From assembly GCF_032397745.1 (NCBI RefSeq), contig NZ_CP135921.1:4390501-4454500 (forward strand): 64,000 bases of DNA, written 5' to 3'. The position numbers were made by a program, and so were the translations under genes. Under the pieces are notes generated by a model. That model was not told the DNA's origin, searched no databases, and saw only the letters and a program-made list of their open reading frames with translations. This DNA comes from Bradyrhizobium prioriisuperbiae. GTDB taxonomy: Bacteria > Pseudomonadota > Alphaproteobacteria > Rhizobiales > Xanthobacteraceae. Shown here in pieces: positions 1-8,583 of this stretch. The first letter of the stretch is position 1, and each line of letters opens with the position of its first letter.

Positions 1-1025
1 AGCGTCGAATGCTCGACTTCCACCACCATCTCGCGCGCAAGGGTCTGCGGATCGTCCAGCGCCTGCAGCATGTTCTGCACCGGCCCGCAGGGCACCCCCG
101 CATCGTCCAGGGCGGCGAGCCAGTGCGCGGCCGGCTTGGTGTGGAAGCGTTGCGACAACTCGGCTTCCAGCTCCTTCAGGTGCGCCATCCGGTCGGAGCC
201 GGTCTTGAAGCGCGGATCGGCCGCGAGCTCCGGCGACCCGAGAACCTCCAGCGTGCGTTGCCAGTTCCTCTGGTTGGCGCCGCCGACCACGATCCATTTG
301 TCTGAGGCCTCGAACGCCTGGTAGGGCGCGTTGAGCGGGTGGGCGGATCCCATCGCCTTCGGCGCCACGCCGGTGGCCAGCGCAATCGCCGCCTGCCAGT
401 AGGTCTGCACCAGCGCGGCCTCGAACAGCGAGGTTTCCACCCATTGGCCTTCGCCGGTCTTCAGCCGGTTGCTGTAGGCAGCGACAATGCCGAGCGCGGC
501 CAGAATGCCGGCGGTGATGTCGGACAAAGGCGCGCCGCATTTGACCGGCGGGCCGTCGGGGCTTTCACCGGTGAAGGTCATGATGCCGCTCATCGCCTGC
601 GCCACCAGATCGAAACCGCGGCGGTCCTTGTAAGGGCCGGTGCGGCCGAAGCCGGAGAGCGAACAGTAGATCAGCCCGGGATTGTCCTTGCGCAGGCCCT
701 CATAACCGAAGCCGAGCCGTTCCATCGCGCCCGGCGCGAAATTCTCCACCAGCACGTCGGCCGATTTGATCAAGCGCCGCAACACCTCCGCGCCGCCCGG
801 CGTCTTCAGGTCCAGCGCGATGCCGCGCTTGTTGCGGTTCATCATCAGGAACGCCGCCGCCTCGTCGCCGATCTTGGGCGGCACCGAATAGCGGGTGTCG
901 TCGCCGGCGGGGATCTTCTCGATCTTGATGACGTCGGCGCCCATGTCGGCGAGCATCAGTGTGCAGGTCGGGCCCGCCATCACATGGGTCAGATCGACCA
1001 CCTTCAGTCCGGCCAATGGGCCCAT
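1..1025 (-). CDS. CaiB/BaiF family CoA transferase (3' end outside window)
   Basis: This is a class III CoA transferase, which moves CoA between acyl-CoA and a free acid in the cytoplasm. The 341 codons present begin with an ATG at 1025 and run off the window edge, so roughly the last 50-60 residues of a ~400-residue family are missing. The N-terminus reads as a typical CaiB start (GLKVVDLTHVMAGP), followed by an EKIPAGDDTR stretch. The likely catalytic Asp lies in RRGFDLVAQA near residue 170. The gene sits 17 bases after the enoyl-CoA hydratase-like gene, so the two are probably one transcript from the divergent promoter shared with the GntR regulator. The acyl substrate cannot be told from the sequence. 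Confidence 0.9.
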   Translation of the reverse strand, partial: MGPLAGLKVVDLTHVMAGPTCTLMLADMGADVIKIEKIPAGDDTRYSVPPKIGDEAAAFLMMNRNKRGIALDLKTPGGAEVLRRLIKSADVLVENFAPGAMERLGFGYEGLRKDNPGLIYCSLSGFGRTGPYKDRRGFDLVAQAMSGIMTFTGESPDGPPVKCGAPLSDITAGILAALGIVAAYSNRLKTGEGQWVETSLFEAALVQTYWQAAIALATGVAPKAMGSAHPLNAPYQAFEASDKWIVVGGANQRNWQRTLEVLGSPELAADPRFKTGSDRMAHLKELEAELSQRFHTKPAAHWLAALDDAGVPCGPVQNMLQALDDPQTLAREMVVEVEHST

Positions 1026-1042
1026 GATTGTTCTCCGCGTTT

Positions 1043-1837
1043 TTATGTGCCGGTCCATTGCGGCGGGCGCTTGTTGAGAAAGGCGTCCATGCCTTCGCGG
1101 AAATCCTGGCTCTGATAACACATCAGGATCAGGTCCTCGTCGTGCGGCAGGTCCTTCGATTGCAGGCGATGCAGCGCCTGCTTGGTGGAGCGCAGCGTCA
1201 GCGGCGCAAGGCTCGCGACCAGGCGCGCCAGTTCATCGCTGCGTCGCTGCAGGGCTGGAAGGTCCTCCACCACCTCGTTCAGCAGGCCGATGCGGGCGGC
1301 TTCCTCCGCCTCCACAAGCCGTGCGGTGAAGATCACGTCCTTGAGGCGCGCCGGTCCGATCAAAGTGGCAAGCCGGTTGATGCTGGACATCGACAGGCAG
1401 TTGCCCAGCGTGCGCGCGATGGGGAAACCGAATTTCGCACTTTGCGTGCCGATGCGCAGGTCGCAGCAGGCGGCGATGCCGGCGCCGCCGCCGGTGCAGG
1501 CGCCGGTGATCGCGGCGATGGTCGGCACCCGGCAGGTCTCGAGCTGGCCGAGCACGCGATCGATCCGCGCTTCGTACGCGATGGCATCCTCTGCCGTCTT
1601 GAAGGCGCGAAACTGGTTGATGTCGGTGCCGGCCGCGAACGCCTTGTCGCCGGCGCCGGTGAGGACCAGCACCTTGACCGTGCCGTCCAGGCCCGCGCTC
1701 TCGCAGATCTCGGCGAGACGCTCATACATCTTGAAGGTCAGCGAGTTGCGGGCCTGCGGCCGGTTGAAGGTGATCCGGCCGATGCCGTCGCTGACCTCGT
1801 AAAGCAGGTCGGAGGTGGGTTCGGTGGAGGGGCTCAT
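1043..1837 (-). CDS. enoyl-CoA hydratase/isomerase family protein
   Basis: This 264-residue crotonase-fold protein has the usual family length. The oxyanion-hole segments are visible as KAFAAGTDINQF and TGACTGGGAGIAACCDLRIG. The two glutamates used by true hydratases are not seen. The first expected position lies in GGGAG (normally GGGCE) and the second in FGFPIARTLG (normally FGQPE). It may therefore be an isomerase, hydrolase or lyase of the superfamily rather than a hydratase. It is the first gene of a likely two-gene unit with the CoA transferase, which suggests activation and conversion of an acyl-CoA. Control by the divergent GntR protein is inferred from the operators at 1887-1963. Confidence 0.88.
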   Translation of the reverse strand: MSPSTEPTSDLLYEVSDGIGRITFNRPQARNSLTFKMYERLAEICESAGLDGTVKVLVLTGAGDKAFAAGTDINQFRAFKTAEDAIAYEARIDRVLGQLETCRVPTIAAITGACTGGGAGIAACCDLRIGTQSAKFGFPIARTLGNCLSMSSINRLATLIGPARLKDVIFTARLVEAEEAARIGLLNEVVEDLPALQRRSDELARLVASLAPLTLRSTKQALHRLQSKDLPHDEDLILMCYQSQDFREGMDAFLNKRPPQWTGT

Positions 1838-1886
1838 GGGGCGACCTGCCTGGGGGAAATGCTGTGGGAGACCAAGGAGGCTTCAA

Positions 1887-1900
1887 TTTTGAATGCAAAA
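1887..1900. promoter_or_regulatory. GntR-type operator copy A
   Basis: The 14-mer TTTTGAATGCAAAA is a near-palindrome of the TTTTG-N4-CAAAA form expected for FCD-type GntR proteins. It lies about 50 bases upstream of the hydratase-like start on the minus strand. It is the exact reverse complement of copy B at 1950-1963, and the dyad centres are 63 bases apart (six helical turns). Confidence 0.75.
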
Positions 1901-1949
1901 GTAAGGTTTAACAAGCGAAAATTACCTGAAAAATCTTGTTTCAGTCTAA

Positions 1950-1963
1950 TTTTGCATTCAAAA
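1950..1963. promoter_or_regulatory. GntR-type operator copy B
   Basis: TTTTGCATTCAAAA is the exact reverse complement of copy A. It lies 34 bases upstream of the preferred GntR start at 1998, where binding would repress the regulator's own transcription. It also argues against the earlier ATG/GTG at 1963-1967 as the true start, since that start would sit inside the operator. Confidence 0.75.
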
Positions 1964-1997
1964 TGTGTTACAAGCCGACGCCAAGGAGATTGCGGAG

Positions 1998-2696
1998 ATG
2001 ATGCACGACGAGGTGGTGTCCCGCCTCCGGCACATTCTGACGGAAGGCGAAATCGCGCCCGGCGCGCGGATTCCCGAGCGCGATCTCTGCGTGTCGCTGG
2101 GCATCTCGCGCACGCCGCTGCGCGAGGCGCTGAAGGTGCTGGCCGCGGAAGGCCTGGTGGTGCTGCTGCCCAATCGCGGATCGCGCGCCGCCAAACTCAC
2201 GCAGAACGACGTCAAGGAATTGTTCGAGGTCTGCGAGGCGCTGGAGGCGACCGCGGGCGAACTCGCTTGTCCCCGCATTTCCGACGAGCAGCTTCGTGTC
2301 ATCGCCGAACTGCAGACGGAGATGGTCGCCCATTATCGGACACGCGATCTCCTGGCGTATTATCGCTGCAACCGGCAGATCCATGAGGCCATCGTCAAAG
2401 CCGCCGACAATGCGGTGCTGGCTTCATTCTATGAGTCGGTGGCGGGACGCATCCGCCGCGCGCGCTTCATCACGCCGATGTCGGCGGAGCACTGGGCGCT
2501 CGCCGTGCAGGAGCACGAAGCTATTCTCAACGCCCTGCAGCGGCGCGACGGCAGCGGCCTCGCGCACATCCTGCGCACCCATCTGCGGCGCAAGCGGCAG
2601 GAGGTCGTGCTGGCCGGCTTCGCCGAACGCACTGACGATGGCGAACTGCCGGCGCAAGCTGATCGTTTGTCAGACCGAACATCGGCACGGGGCTAG
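1998..2696 (+). CDS. GntR family regulator, FCD (FadR) subfamily
   Basis: This is a ligand-responsive repressor of 232 residues. An N-terminal winged helix (about residues 5-70, with LCVSLGISRTPLREALKVL as recognition region) is followed by an all-helical FCD effector domain (about 80-215). The domain carries the spaced His residues that usually bind a metal, for example in CNRQIHEAIV and LRTHLRRK. I chose the ATG at 1998 because AAGGAG at 1983-1988 lies nine bases upstream. The longer reading frame from 1965 overlaps an operator. The gene is divergent from the CoA transferase/hydratase pair and probably controls both units; the inducer is likely an organic acid or acyl-CoA. Confidence 0.9.
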   Translation: MMHDEVVSRLRHILTEGEIAPGARIPERDLCVSLGISRTPLREALKVLAAEGLVVLLPNRGSRAAKLTQNDVKELFEVCEALEATAGELACPRISDEQLRVIAELQTEMVAHYRTRDLLAYYRCNRQIHEAIVKAADNAVLASFYESVAGRIRRARFITPMSAEHWALAVQEHEAILNALQRRDGSGLAHILRTHLRRKRQEVVLAGFAERTDDGELPAQADRLSDRTSARG

Positions 2697-2841
2697 GACG
2701 GTTCATCCATCGGCGGCGCGCAACTCGGTGTCCGGCAGATCTGAATCTACGTCTTCGATGTGACAAGCGATTTTACCTTGCTTGGGACATGAGCCTAGGA
2801 TGGATCGATCGTTGCGGGTTTCCTTGAATTGGGAGGCGTTC

Positions 2842-4080
2842 GTGATAAATCTGGCTCCGCTTGATTTACATTCCCGATCTGGCAGGAAACTGCTGGAGGG
2901 GACAGCAAGTGTTGCGTCGGCCGAGCTTGTCGCGCTAGCGCCTCGTCTGGCACGCACCTTTTCGTTGACGTCTCCGTTCGCGCCGGGCCTGCATTGCATT
3001 GGCGGCGAAATAGCGGTCGACGCCGGTCCGGCTTTCGGCGCGGTGAGACTGAGCGTCGCGGGAAATGGCGAGACCTTGGAGACTGCGTTTGTCTCGTGTC
3101 TGGGCGAAGCGGCGGATCTGCTTTCACAATTCGAGAGGCCAGGCGACATCAGGGCTGTGGAAGCCGGTGGCGGGCATACGAATTTTATGGCAGACGGTTG
3201 GATTGCCGCGGCCGCGGCACGCGCCACCAGGTCGATCGATTGGATCAATGCATCGGACGCATCGAGTGGAGAACCCGCGCTGCTTCCGGTCGATCTTTGC
3301 CTCAGGCGGCCACCGGCACGACGGGCGATCGAACCGGTCGGCGCGCTGTCGGCAGGCGCAGCCGCAGGGCCGAGTCTCGAGATCGCCGCTCTTCGCGCTG
3401 CTTTGGAGCTCTGCGAGCGTGATGCGGCCGCCATCTGGTGGCTGGGCGGCTGCCGTCCGAAGGGTTTCGCGCTGGAGCATCCGGCAACCAAAGTCGGGGC
3501 TGAACTGATCGCGCGATTGCGCCAGGGAGAGACTGCGCGGCGAACCATTCTGCTCGATATCACGGCAGATATTGGCGTTCCAGTTGTTGCGGCTGTGTCG
3601 ATGGATCATGACGGCCGAGGAATGGCGTACGGACTGTCGTCGAGATTGATCACGAGCGATGCAGTGAAGGCCGCGGTCCTTGAAATGTGCCAAATGGAAA
3701 TGGCAGCTCCGATTGCGCAGGCCAAGCATGCTGAGGGTGGTGACGCTGTGCTCAACGAGGCGGATCGCCGCCATCTCCGTCGCGCGGAGTTCGCGGCAGC
3801 GGACTGTGAGCTTCTTCATCCGCAGGAGATGTCGGCGCAGGGGGCGAGCGGGCCGTCCGCCGGGTTGGAACTCCGGGGACTGACGGACCATCTGCGCAAT
3901 CACGGTATTCGGCTCTTTCTGATTGACCACACGCGACAAGATATCGGCGTTCCTGTTGCAAGGGCCGTTTCGCCCGACCTGCAGCCGTTTTCAAGGGATG
4001 TTTCGACGATGCGGTTTACGCAGGCGCGCCGAGACCAGGATGGCGCAAGTCTCACGGAGCGCGAGAGGCTATTATTCTAG
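2842..4080 (+). CDS. YcaO domain protein, orphan
   Basis: YcaO enzymes use ATP to activate a peptide backbone amide, making azolines, thioamides or amidines in modified peptides; one modifies ribosomal protein S12. Family motifs are visible in order: SCLGEAADLL near residue 85, ALRAALELCERDAAAIWW at 184-200, LDITADIGVPVVAAVS at 238-253, EMCQMEM (E-x-x-Q-x-E) at 281-287 and DHTRQDIGVPVARAVSP at 362-378. No Pro-rich C-terminal PxPxP tail is present. The GTG at 2842 was chosen because GGGAGG lies five bases before it; TTG 2782 and ATG 2800 are alternatives. No E1-like partner, TfuA or obvious precursor peptide lies beside it. The next gene is a BTAD regulator 89 bases downstream. Confidence 0.82.
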   Translation: MINLAPLDLHSRSGRKLLEGTASVASAELVALAPRLARTFSLTSPFAPGLHCIGGEIAVDAGPAFGAVRLSVAGNGETLETAFVSCLGEAADLLSQFERPGDIRAVEAGGGHTNFMADGWIAAAAARATRSIDWINASDASSGEPALLPVDLCLRRPPARRAIEPVGALSAGAAAGPSLEIAALRAALELCERDAAAIWWLGGCRPKGFALEHPATKVGAELIARLRQGETARRTILLDITADIGVPVVAAVSMDHDGRGMAYGLSSRLITSDAVKAAVLEMCQMEMAAPIAQAKHAEGGDAVLNEADRRHLRRAEFAAADCELLHPQEMSAQGASGPSAGLELRGLTDHLRNHGIRLFLIDHTRQDIGVPVARAVSPDLQPFSRDVSTMRFTQARRDQDGASLTERERLLF

Positions 4081-4169
4081 CAGTTGAGTAATCTAGTAGT
4101 GAAAATATCGCTGGACGCCCAGTGGTTGTATCTCGTAGGTTTACGCAGATTTGACCATGGGGCGCGCAA

Positions 4170-6227
4170 TTGGACGGAGCGTCAGACGCCGCAAAGGATC
4201 GCATTCCTGAGGGGCCGGTGCGTGGGCAACTGATCCTCCATCTCCTCGGAGATTTCGCAGCCAAAATCGACGGTCGTGAGATATCGCTTGCAACCCGCAA
4301 GGCCAAGGCCCTGACGGCGTATCTCGCTCTTTCGGACAGCCCGCAGGACACACGCGAACGTCTTGTCGGACTGTTATGGAGCGAGAGCGACGAAGAGCGA
4401 GCACGGGCTTCGTTGCGGCAAGCCGTGCATGATATCAAGTTGGCCTTCGATGGTGCAGGATTTGCCGGATTCCGTGTCGACAAGCAGACCTTGTCGCTGG
4501 TCCGTGAACGGATCGTCTGTGATGTTGACGAGGTGGTCGCGGCGGCCGCGCAGGGCACGGTGCACTCGCGGCTGCTCGATACCCAACGCATTACCGACAG
4601 CCTGCTTTCAGGCCTCGACAATGTCGATCCGGCCTTCCAGGTCTGGCTGCTGGCCAAACGCCAACTGCTTCTCGATCGGTTGACACTTGCACTCGAACAC
4701 CTGCTGCCGGCCGACGGAGATTCCCGTGAGGCAAGTGCCGCAGCCTTGGCCCTGCTGAATCTCGATCCGACGCATGAAGTTGCCTGCCGGCACCTCATTC
4801 GCTCACGTGCGGCCCGGGGCGACCTCGGCGGAGCCCTGAAAATTTACAAATCGCTCTGGGATCTGCTGGAGACAGATTACGATATCGAACCCTCCCGCGA
4901 AACGCAGGCATTAATCGTTGGCATCAAGCAGACGCCCGGCTTGAGCGAGCACCCGCAAACCGTGCCAGTTGCACCAGGCTTGCATGGCGCATCACGCGAG
5001 GCGTTCGCACCGAGGCGATTATTCATATCTGTTTGCGCATTCGACGGGAGCGGTGTACCCGAAGACAAGCGTCACGTCGTCAATGGTTTTCGACATGAAT
5101 TTGTTGCCTGCCTCGCGCGCTTCCGCGAATGGTCGGTGCGAACACTGCCGCCACTCTGGGAATCGGAACCGAGAACGTGGTCCTCGCCGCCCGAGTATAT
5201 CGTTGAGGGCAGCGCCTACGAGTCGAGCGGCACGGTTCGGCTCGTTGTCACCCTTCGCGATGCCGCAACGTCGATATGTATCTGGAGCGAACGCTACTCC
5301 ATCACGCTGGCCGCGTGGTTCGAGACGCAGGAGCGCATCGTCCGCCAGATCGCGATGTCCCTGAATATCCATGTCTCTGCCGAGCGATTGCGTCGTCTTG
5401 CGACCGGTGGGGAGGTGACCCTCGAAATCCATGACCGATGGCTGCGCGGTCAGTCGCTGCTCCTGCAAATGACATCCGGACACTGGCCGGCCGGAGCCGC
5501 GCTGGTCGAGAGTCTGCTGGCCGATGCGCCTGATTTCTCTCCCGCTTTGAGTGGTCTGGTTCAGTTCCGCAACATCGCGCACATCGTGCTGCCCGGCCGA
5601 TTTCGGAATACCGCCGGGCATCTGGAGACATTGCGGATAGCGCAACGTTCCGTTCAGCTCGACCCGCTCGATTCACGCGCGCAACTCAGTCTCGCCTGGA
5701 CCTACCAATTGATCGGACAGCTGGACAAATCGACCCTGCATGCCGCGCTTGCGGTCGATCTCAACGACAACGATCCCTGGACCTTGATGGCGGCGGGGCA
5801 GATCTTCGCCTATTGCGGTGAGTACCAGCGCGCCGTGAGGCTGTCGGCCGCATCGCTTGGCAGCACGCCAATACCCATGCCGCCACAGGTCGCTTATTCC
5901 GGCGCAATCAGGTTTCTTTGCTCCGACTATACGAGATGCATTGACGCGTCCCCACGCGACCTCGGAGTGTCGCCTGCCTTCGCGATATGGGGCTGCGCGG
6001 CCAAGGCCCATGTCGGCCGGCTGGACGAGGCAAAAGCGGAATTCGAGAAGGCGCTGGAAGCGATCGCGGCCGACTGGCATGGCCAGCCGCCGCCGACACG
6101 CGAAAGCATGACCCGTTGGCTGCTGCACGTTTTTCCGATCGCGATCCCGGAAGATTGGGAGCGCCTCGCTGCGGGTCTCGGCGCAGCCGGCGCTCCGGTC
6201 ACCGGAATCGAGTTCGGGGTGTGGTGA
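4170..6227 (+). CDS. BTAD/SARP-type transcriptional regulator with TPR-like C-terminus
   Basis: This 685-residue cytoplasmic regulator begins with an OmpR-like winged helix (about residues 22-105, LLGDFAAKIDGREISLATRK onward). A bacterial transcriptional activation domain follows (about 110-255, helical, including LDNVDPAFQVWLLAKRQLLL). The middle part (about 285-400) resembles the alpha/beta module found in adenylate-cyclase-type HTH proteins (YIVEGSAYESSGTVRLVVTL). Helical TPR-like repeats extend to the C-terminus. The start is a TTG with GGGGCG upstream; I saw no better in-frame ATG. It follows the YcaO gene on the same strand and probably controls it or the convergent peroxidase genes. 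No ligand can be assigned. Confidence 0.85.
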   Translation: MDGASDAAKDRIPEGPVRGQLILHLLGDFAAKIDGREISLATRKAKALTAYLALSDSPQDTRERLVGLLWSESDEERARASLRQAVHDIKLAFDGAGFAGFRVDKQTLSLVRERIVCDVDEVVAAAAQGTVHSRLLDTQRITDSLLSGLDNVDPAFQVWLLAKRQLLLDRLTLALEHLLPADGDSREASAAALALLNLDPTHEVACRHLIRSRAARGDLGGALKIYKSLWDLLETDYDIEPSRETQALIVGIKQTPGLSEHPQTVPVAPGLHGASREAFAPRRLFISVCAFDGSGVPEDKRHVVNGFRHEFVACLARFREWSVRTLPPLWESEPRTWSSPPEYIVEGSAYESSGTVRLVVTLRDAATSICIWSERYSITLAAWFETQERIVRQIAMSLNIHVSAERLRRLATGGEVTLEIHDRWLRGQSLLLQMTSGHWPAGAALVESLLADAPDFSPALSGLVQFRNIAHIVLPGRFRNTAGHLETLRIAQRSVQLDPLDSRAQLSLAWTYQLIGQLDKSTLHAALAVDLNDNDPWTLMAAGQIFAYCGEYQRAVRLSAASLGSTPIPMPPQVAYSGAIRFLCSDYTRCIDASPRDLGVSPAFAIWGCAAKAHVGRLDEAKAEFEKALEAIAADWHGQPPPTRESMTRWLLHVFPIAIPEDWERLAAGLGAAGAPVTGIEFGVW

Positions 6228-6237
6228 AGGCCGCGCT

Positions 6238-6729
6238 TCAGGCGCATGTACTCAGCGTGTAATCACCGATGCGCTCGGCGTGAAGAGTCATTTTCTTCAC
6301 CTTGGTGTCCTGCTGCGCTGGGTCAATCGGCGCCCCAAATATGCGCTGGTAGAACGTCGGAAGTCGATACAGGGCGCCGGCAAGGATTCTGGCTTCGTGC
6401 GTCACCAGGATGTCCCGAGGCGGCAACCGGAGAACGAAGACGTCACCATCGCCCTGCGTCACCGCCAGACCCAGGCCTGCGTCACGGGGCACCGGCGTGT
6501 TCAGTCCGTCGTCGTAAATGAGGCCGACTCTCGCCTTCCTGCATTGTTCCCAAAATTCCACGAACGACGTTGGCCTGGGCCACTTGGGAGGTATTTCCTG
6601 CGTGGAGGGAACGGGGTCAGCTTCCGTCATTTCGTGGTCGACATAATTCATGCCGGTCGCCCAGCTTTTCACGAGTTTACCCCATGCGGGAAAATCGTTC
6701 TGGTTGATGGTGATCTTTTCACGTCCCAT
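6238..6729 (-). CDS. hypothetical protein next to haem peroxidase
   Basis: This 163-residue soluble protein is one I do not recognise. There is no signal peptide or membrane segment. It is acidic in the first half, has a Trp/Pro-rich stretch (EIPPKWPRPTSFVEFWEQC), and ends in TLSTCA. The ATG at 6729 is preceded by AGGTGG at good spacing. It lies 42 bases after the peroxidase stop on the same strand, so the two are probably co-transcribed. Its stop is only ten bases from the end of the convergent BTAD regulator. It could be a peroxidase accessory protein. The Cys near the C-terminus and the YcaO gene nearby make a modified-peptide role conceivable but unsupported. Confidence 0.7.
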   Translation of the reverse strand: MGREKITINQNDFPAWGKLVKSWATGMNYVDHEMTEADPVPSTQEIPPKWPRPTSFVEFWEQCRKARVGLIYDDGLNTPVPRDAGLGLAVTQGDGDVFVLRLPPRDILVTHEARILAGALYRLPTFYQRIFGAPIDPAQQDTKVKKMTLHAERIGDYTLSTCA

Positions 6730-6771
6730 ATTCCACCTCACTCTTGCTGCATGCGTGATGCTTGATACCGG

Positions 6772-8583
6772 CTACCCGCCGGTGGGGAATTCAATTCGAG
6801 CTCCGAGAAAGTCGATCAGCCGTTCTACCGTCGTGACGTTTTCGGCGCCGGAAAATGCGTCGGGCTTCCCGTCGAAAAGGATTTCCGATAGCCGTCGAAG
6901 TTGAGCTGCAAGGTCCCAGTTGCCGTCGATGTCGAGAAGGCGATCATGCTGGAAAATGCCGTAGAAGACATCAGCCACGACAATTGACGTCAGCACGCCA
7001 AGATGTTTCCCGGCGATGCCAGGGTCCAGTCCAGCTTCGAAGCGGGCGAAGAACGGGATCGGCGGATCCGTTGCCAGGATTCTGATATCGTTGTCGTCCA
7101 GGTGTTGCCCGGTTTCCGGTGCTGATCGACGCTCCGATAGCCAGCGGGAAATGTCCGCGTACCAGGGCGGAGCCTTCGGGGTGTCCAGAGGGCCCCTCAG
7201 AAAGGGCGACAGCTGGAGCAGTTTGCCGTGTGTTGGGCTCAGCCTTTCGGCCAGTGCGCGAACCGACCAAGGTTGCGTGGCAATTGAACTTGTCAGGTCG
7301 CGAAACGTCAATCCCGGTTCGTTTGTGTCTTGTCCCCGGGCAGCACCCTCGATGTCCAAACGGGACCACGGACCGATCGGCACGCTGAAGTTCGTTGTCG
7401 CCGGGTCGCTTCCGAAAAAACGCTGCCAATCGATCGTCCAGAATTCCTCAAACGGCATCAGACCGGCGTTCTTTTCCGAGGTGTGTTCAAGAATGAGGGG
7501 CAGACCGAGGCCGCGGTACTCCGAAATCTCTGTCCTTGGATTGAACGAATACACCGACCGGATCATCGCGTGACCAAAGCGAAAGAAGCCAAAAGAGAAT
7601 TCCAGCGGCACCAACCAGGTACCGGTGTCGAGTCCCTGTGGTGGGTCAAGGACTGTAATCCTCCCGGACTCGTATTCTGCAAAGACACCCGGGTGCAAAA
7701 TCTTGGACAAAATGTCGTTTCTGATAATGCTCCGGTAAATCAGTGCGCACGCAGACTGCCCAGCCACAAACTTCCTTTGCGCATTAACCAGGTGGCTCCC
7801 CGTCGGACAGATCTTTGGATTGTCGTCGAGACTTTCGAGTAATTGATTTTGAAGGTGGTGGAACATGACGACGATTTGCGAAAGAATCGCATGGGAGTCG
7901 TTGCGTCCGTCCGCGATCAGCGCCTCGGGATAGCTATTTTCGCCAAGTACTTCGGTCGCGCGTGCGCGCGCAATGTCTCTCAAGTCATCCGTATTGCCAG
8001 TATAGAACTTTCCGTCTTTTCGTACTTCCCCTAGTCGAAGGCGATTGCGAAAGCCGCTTTTGTCCTCGTTATAGGCAAACGGACATTGAATAGGGCCGCC
8101 GCCGAAGATTGTCTCAAGCCGCAGGGGCTTGCTGCGGACGTTGCTGAGGCCGAGCACGCTGCCTTCACTGCGTGACAAAAATAGCGAGCTCTCAACGAGG
8201 TCATGCGCGATCAATTGCAGAAAATACGTGTAGCCACTGGGAATCCAATCGTTGAATTGTTCACGTGCGCCAGGCTTAGGTTCGACCTCGATGATGCCGG
8301 CGAGTTTCTTCATCAGATTCTCGGCCTGTTGCCGCTGATCGGAACACTTCGGGTCGAAAGGCACTCCGTCGATCGCGAACCGCTGCGCCTCAGTGGGCTC
8401 GGGCTGCTGCGCGTCAGTGGGCTCGCACTGCTGCGCGGCAGTGGGGGGCTGAAGGGGGGACTGAAGGAAGTGCCTGAAACCGGGAATTGACCCCTCAGGC
8501 CCTGCATCGATCCGTGGCTCAAATGCTCTGGACTCGATCTCATCGCGCGCAGTCCAGAGAGAGATTGTCCCGTGTCCGCTCAT
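6772..8583 (-). CDS. animal-type haem peroxidase family protein
   Basis: This 603-residue protein has the landmarks of the peroxidase-cyclooxygenase superfamily. The distal His-Asp pair is in QLIAHDLVE (His127, Asp128). The catalytic Arg region is DGRNDSHAILSQ (Arg227), followed by MFHHLQN. The proximal His is in FRFGHAMIRSVY (His338). Such enzymes use hydrogen peroxide to oxidise halides, fatty acids or phenols, but the substrate here is unknown. There is no signal peptide, so it is either cytoplasmic or exported by a non-Sec route. The N-terminal 75 residues are poorly conserved and contain a Gln/Pro/Thr/Glu repeat. It leads a two-gene unit with the 163-residue unknown protein and is convergent with the YcaO-BTAD genes. 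Confidence 0.87.
   Translation of the reverse strand: MSGHGTISLWTARDEIESRAFEPRIDAGPEGSIPGFRHFLQSPLQPPTAAQQCEPTDAQQPEPTEAQRFAIDGVPFDPKCSDQRQQAENLMKKLAGIIEVEPKPGAREQFNDWIPSGYTYFLQLIAHDLVESSLFLSRSEGSVLGLSNVRSKPLRLETIFGGGPIQCPFAYNEDKSGFRNRLRLGEVRKDGKFYTGNTDDLRDIARARATEVLGENSYPEALIADGRNDSHAILSQIVVMFHHLQNQLLESLDDNPKICPTGSHLVNAQRKFVAGQSACALIYRSIIRNDILSKILHPGVFAEYESGRITVLDPPQGLDTGTWLVPLEFSFGFFRFGHAMIRSVYSFNPRTEISEYRGLGLPLILEHTSEKNAGLMPFEEFWTIDWQRFFGSDPATTNFSVPIGPWSRLDIEGAARGQDTNEPGLTFRDLTSSIATQPWSVRALAERLSPTHGKLLQLSPFLRGPLDTPKAPPWYADISRWLSERRSAPETGQHLDDNDIRILATDPPIPFFARFEAGLDPGIAGKHLGVLTSIVVADVFYGIFQHDRLLDIDGNWDLAAQLRRLSEILFDGKPDAFSGAENVTTVERLIDFLGARIEFPTGG
8390..8446. repeat. 24-bp tandem repeat inside the peroxidase gene
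   Basis: Two 24-base units (8390-8413 and 8414-8437) plus nine bases of a third encode an imperfect eight-residue repeat (EPT[DE]AQQ-type). It lies in the variable N-terminal part of the haem peroxidase. The unit keeps the reading frame. Confidence 0.7.

Noticed and set aside
339..1115. Long plus-strand frame over the CoA transferase gene
   Set aside because: It is the antisense of a well-supported gene, and the translation shows no family features.
2703..2830. Minus-strand reading frame ending in an acidic tail (EDVDSDLPDTELRAADG) upstream of the YcaO gene, considered as a precursor peptide
   Set aside because: No ATG, GTG or TTG with a ribosome site opens a short frame here, and the longer frame runs antisense through the YcaO gene.
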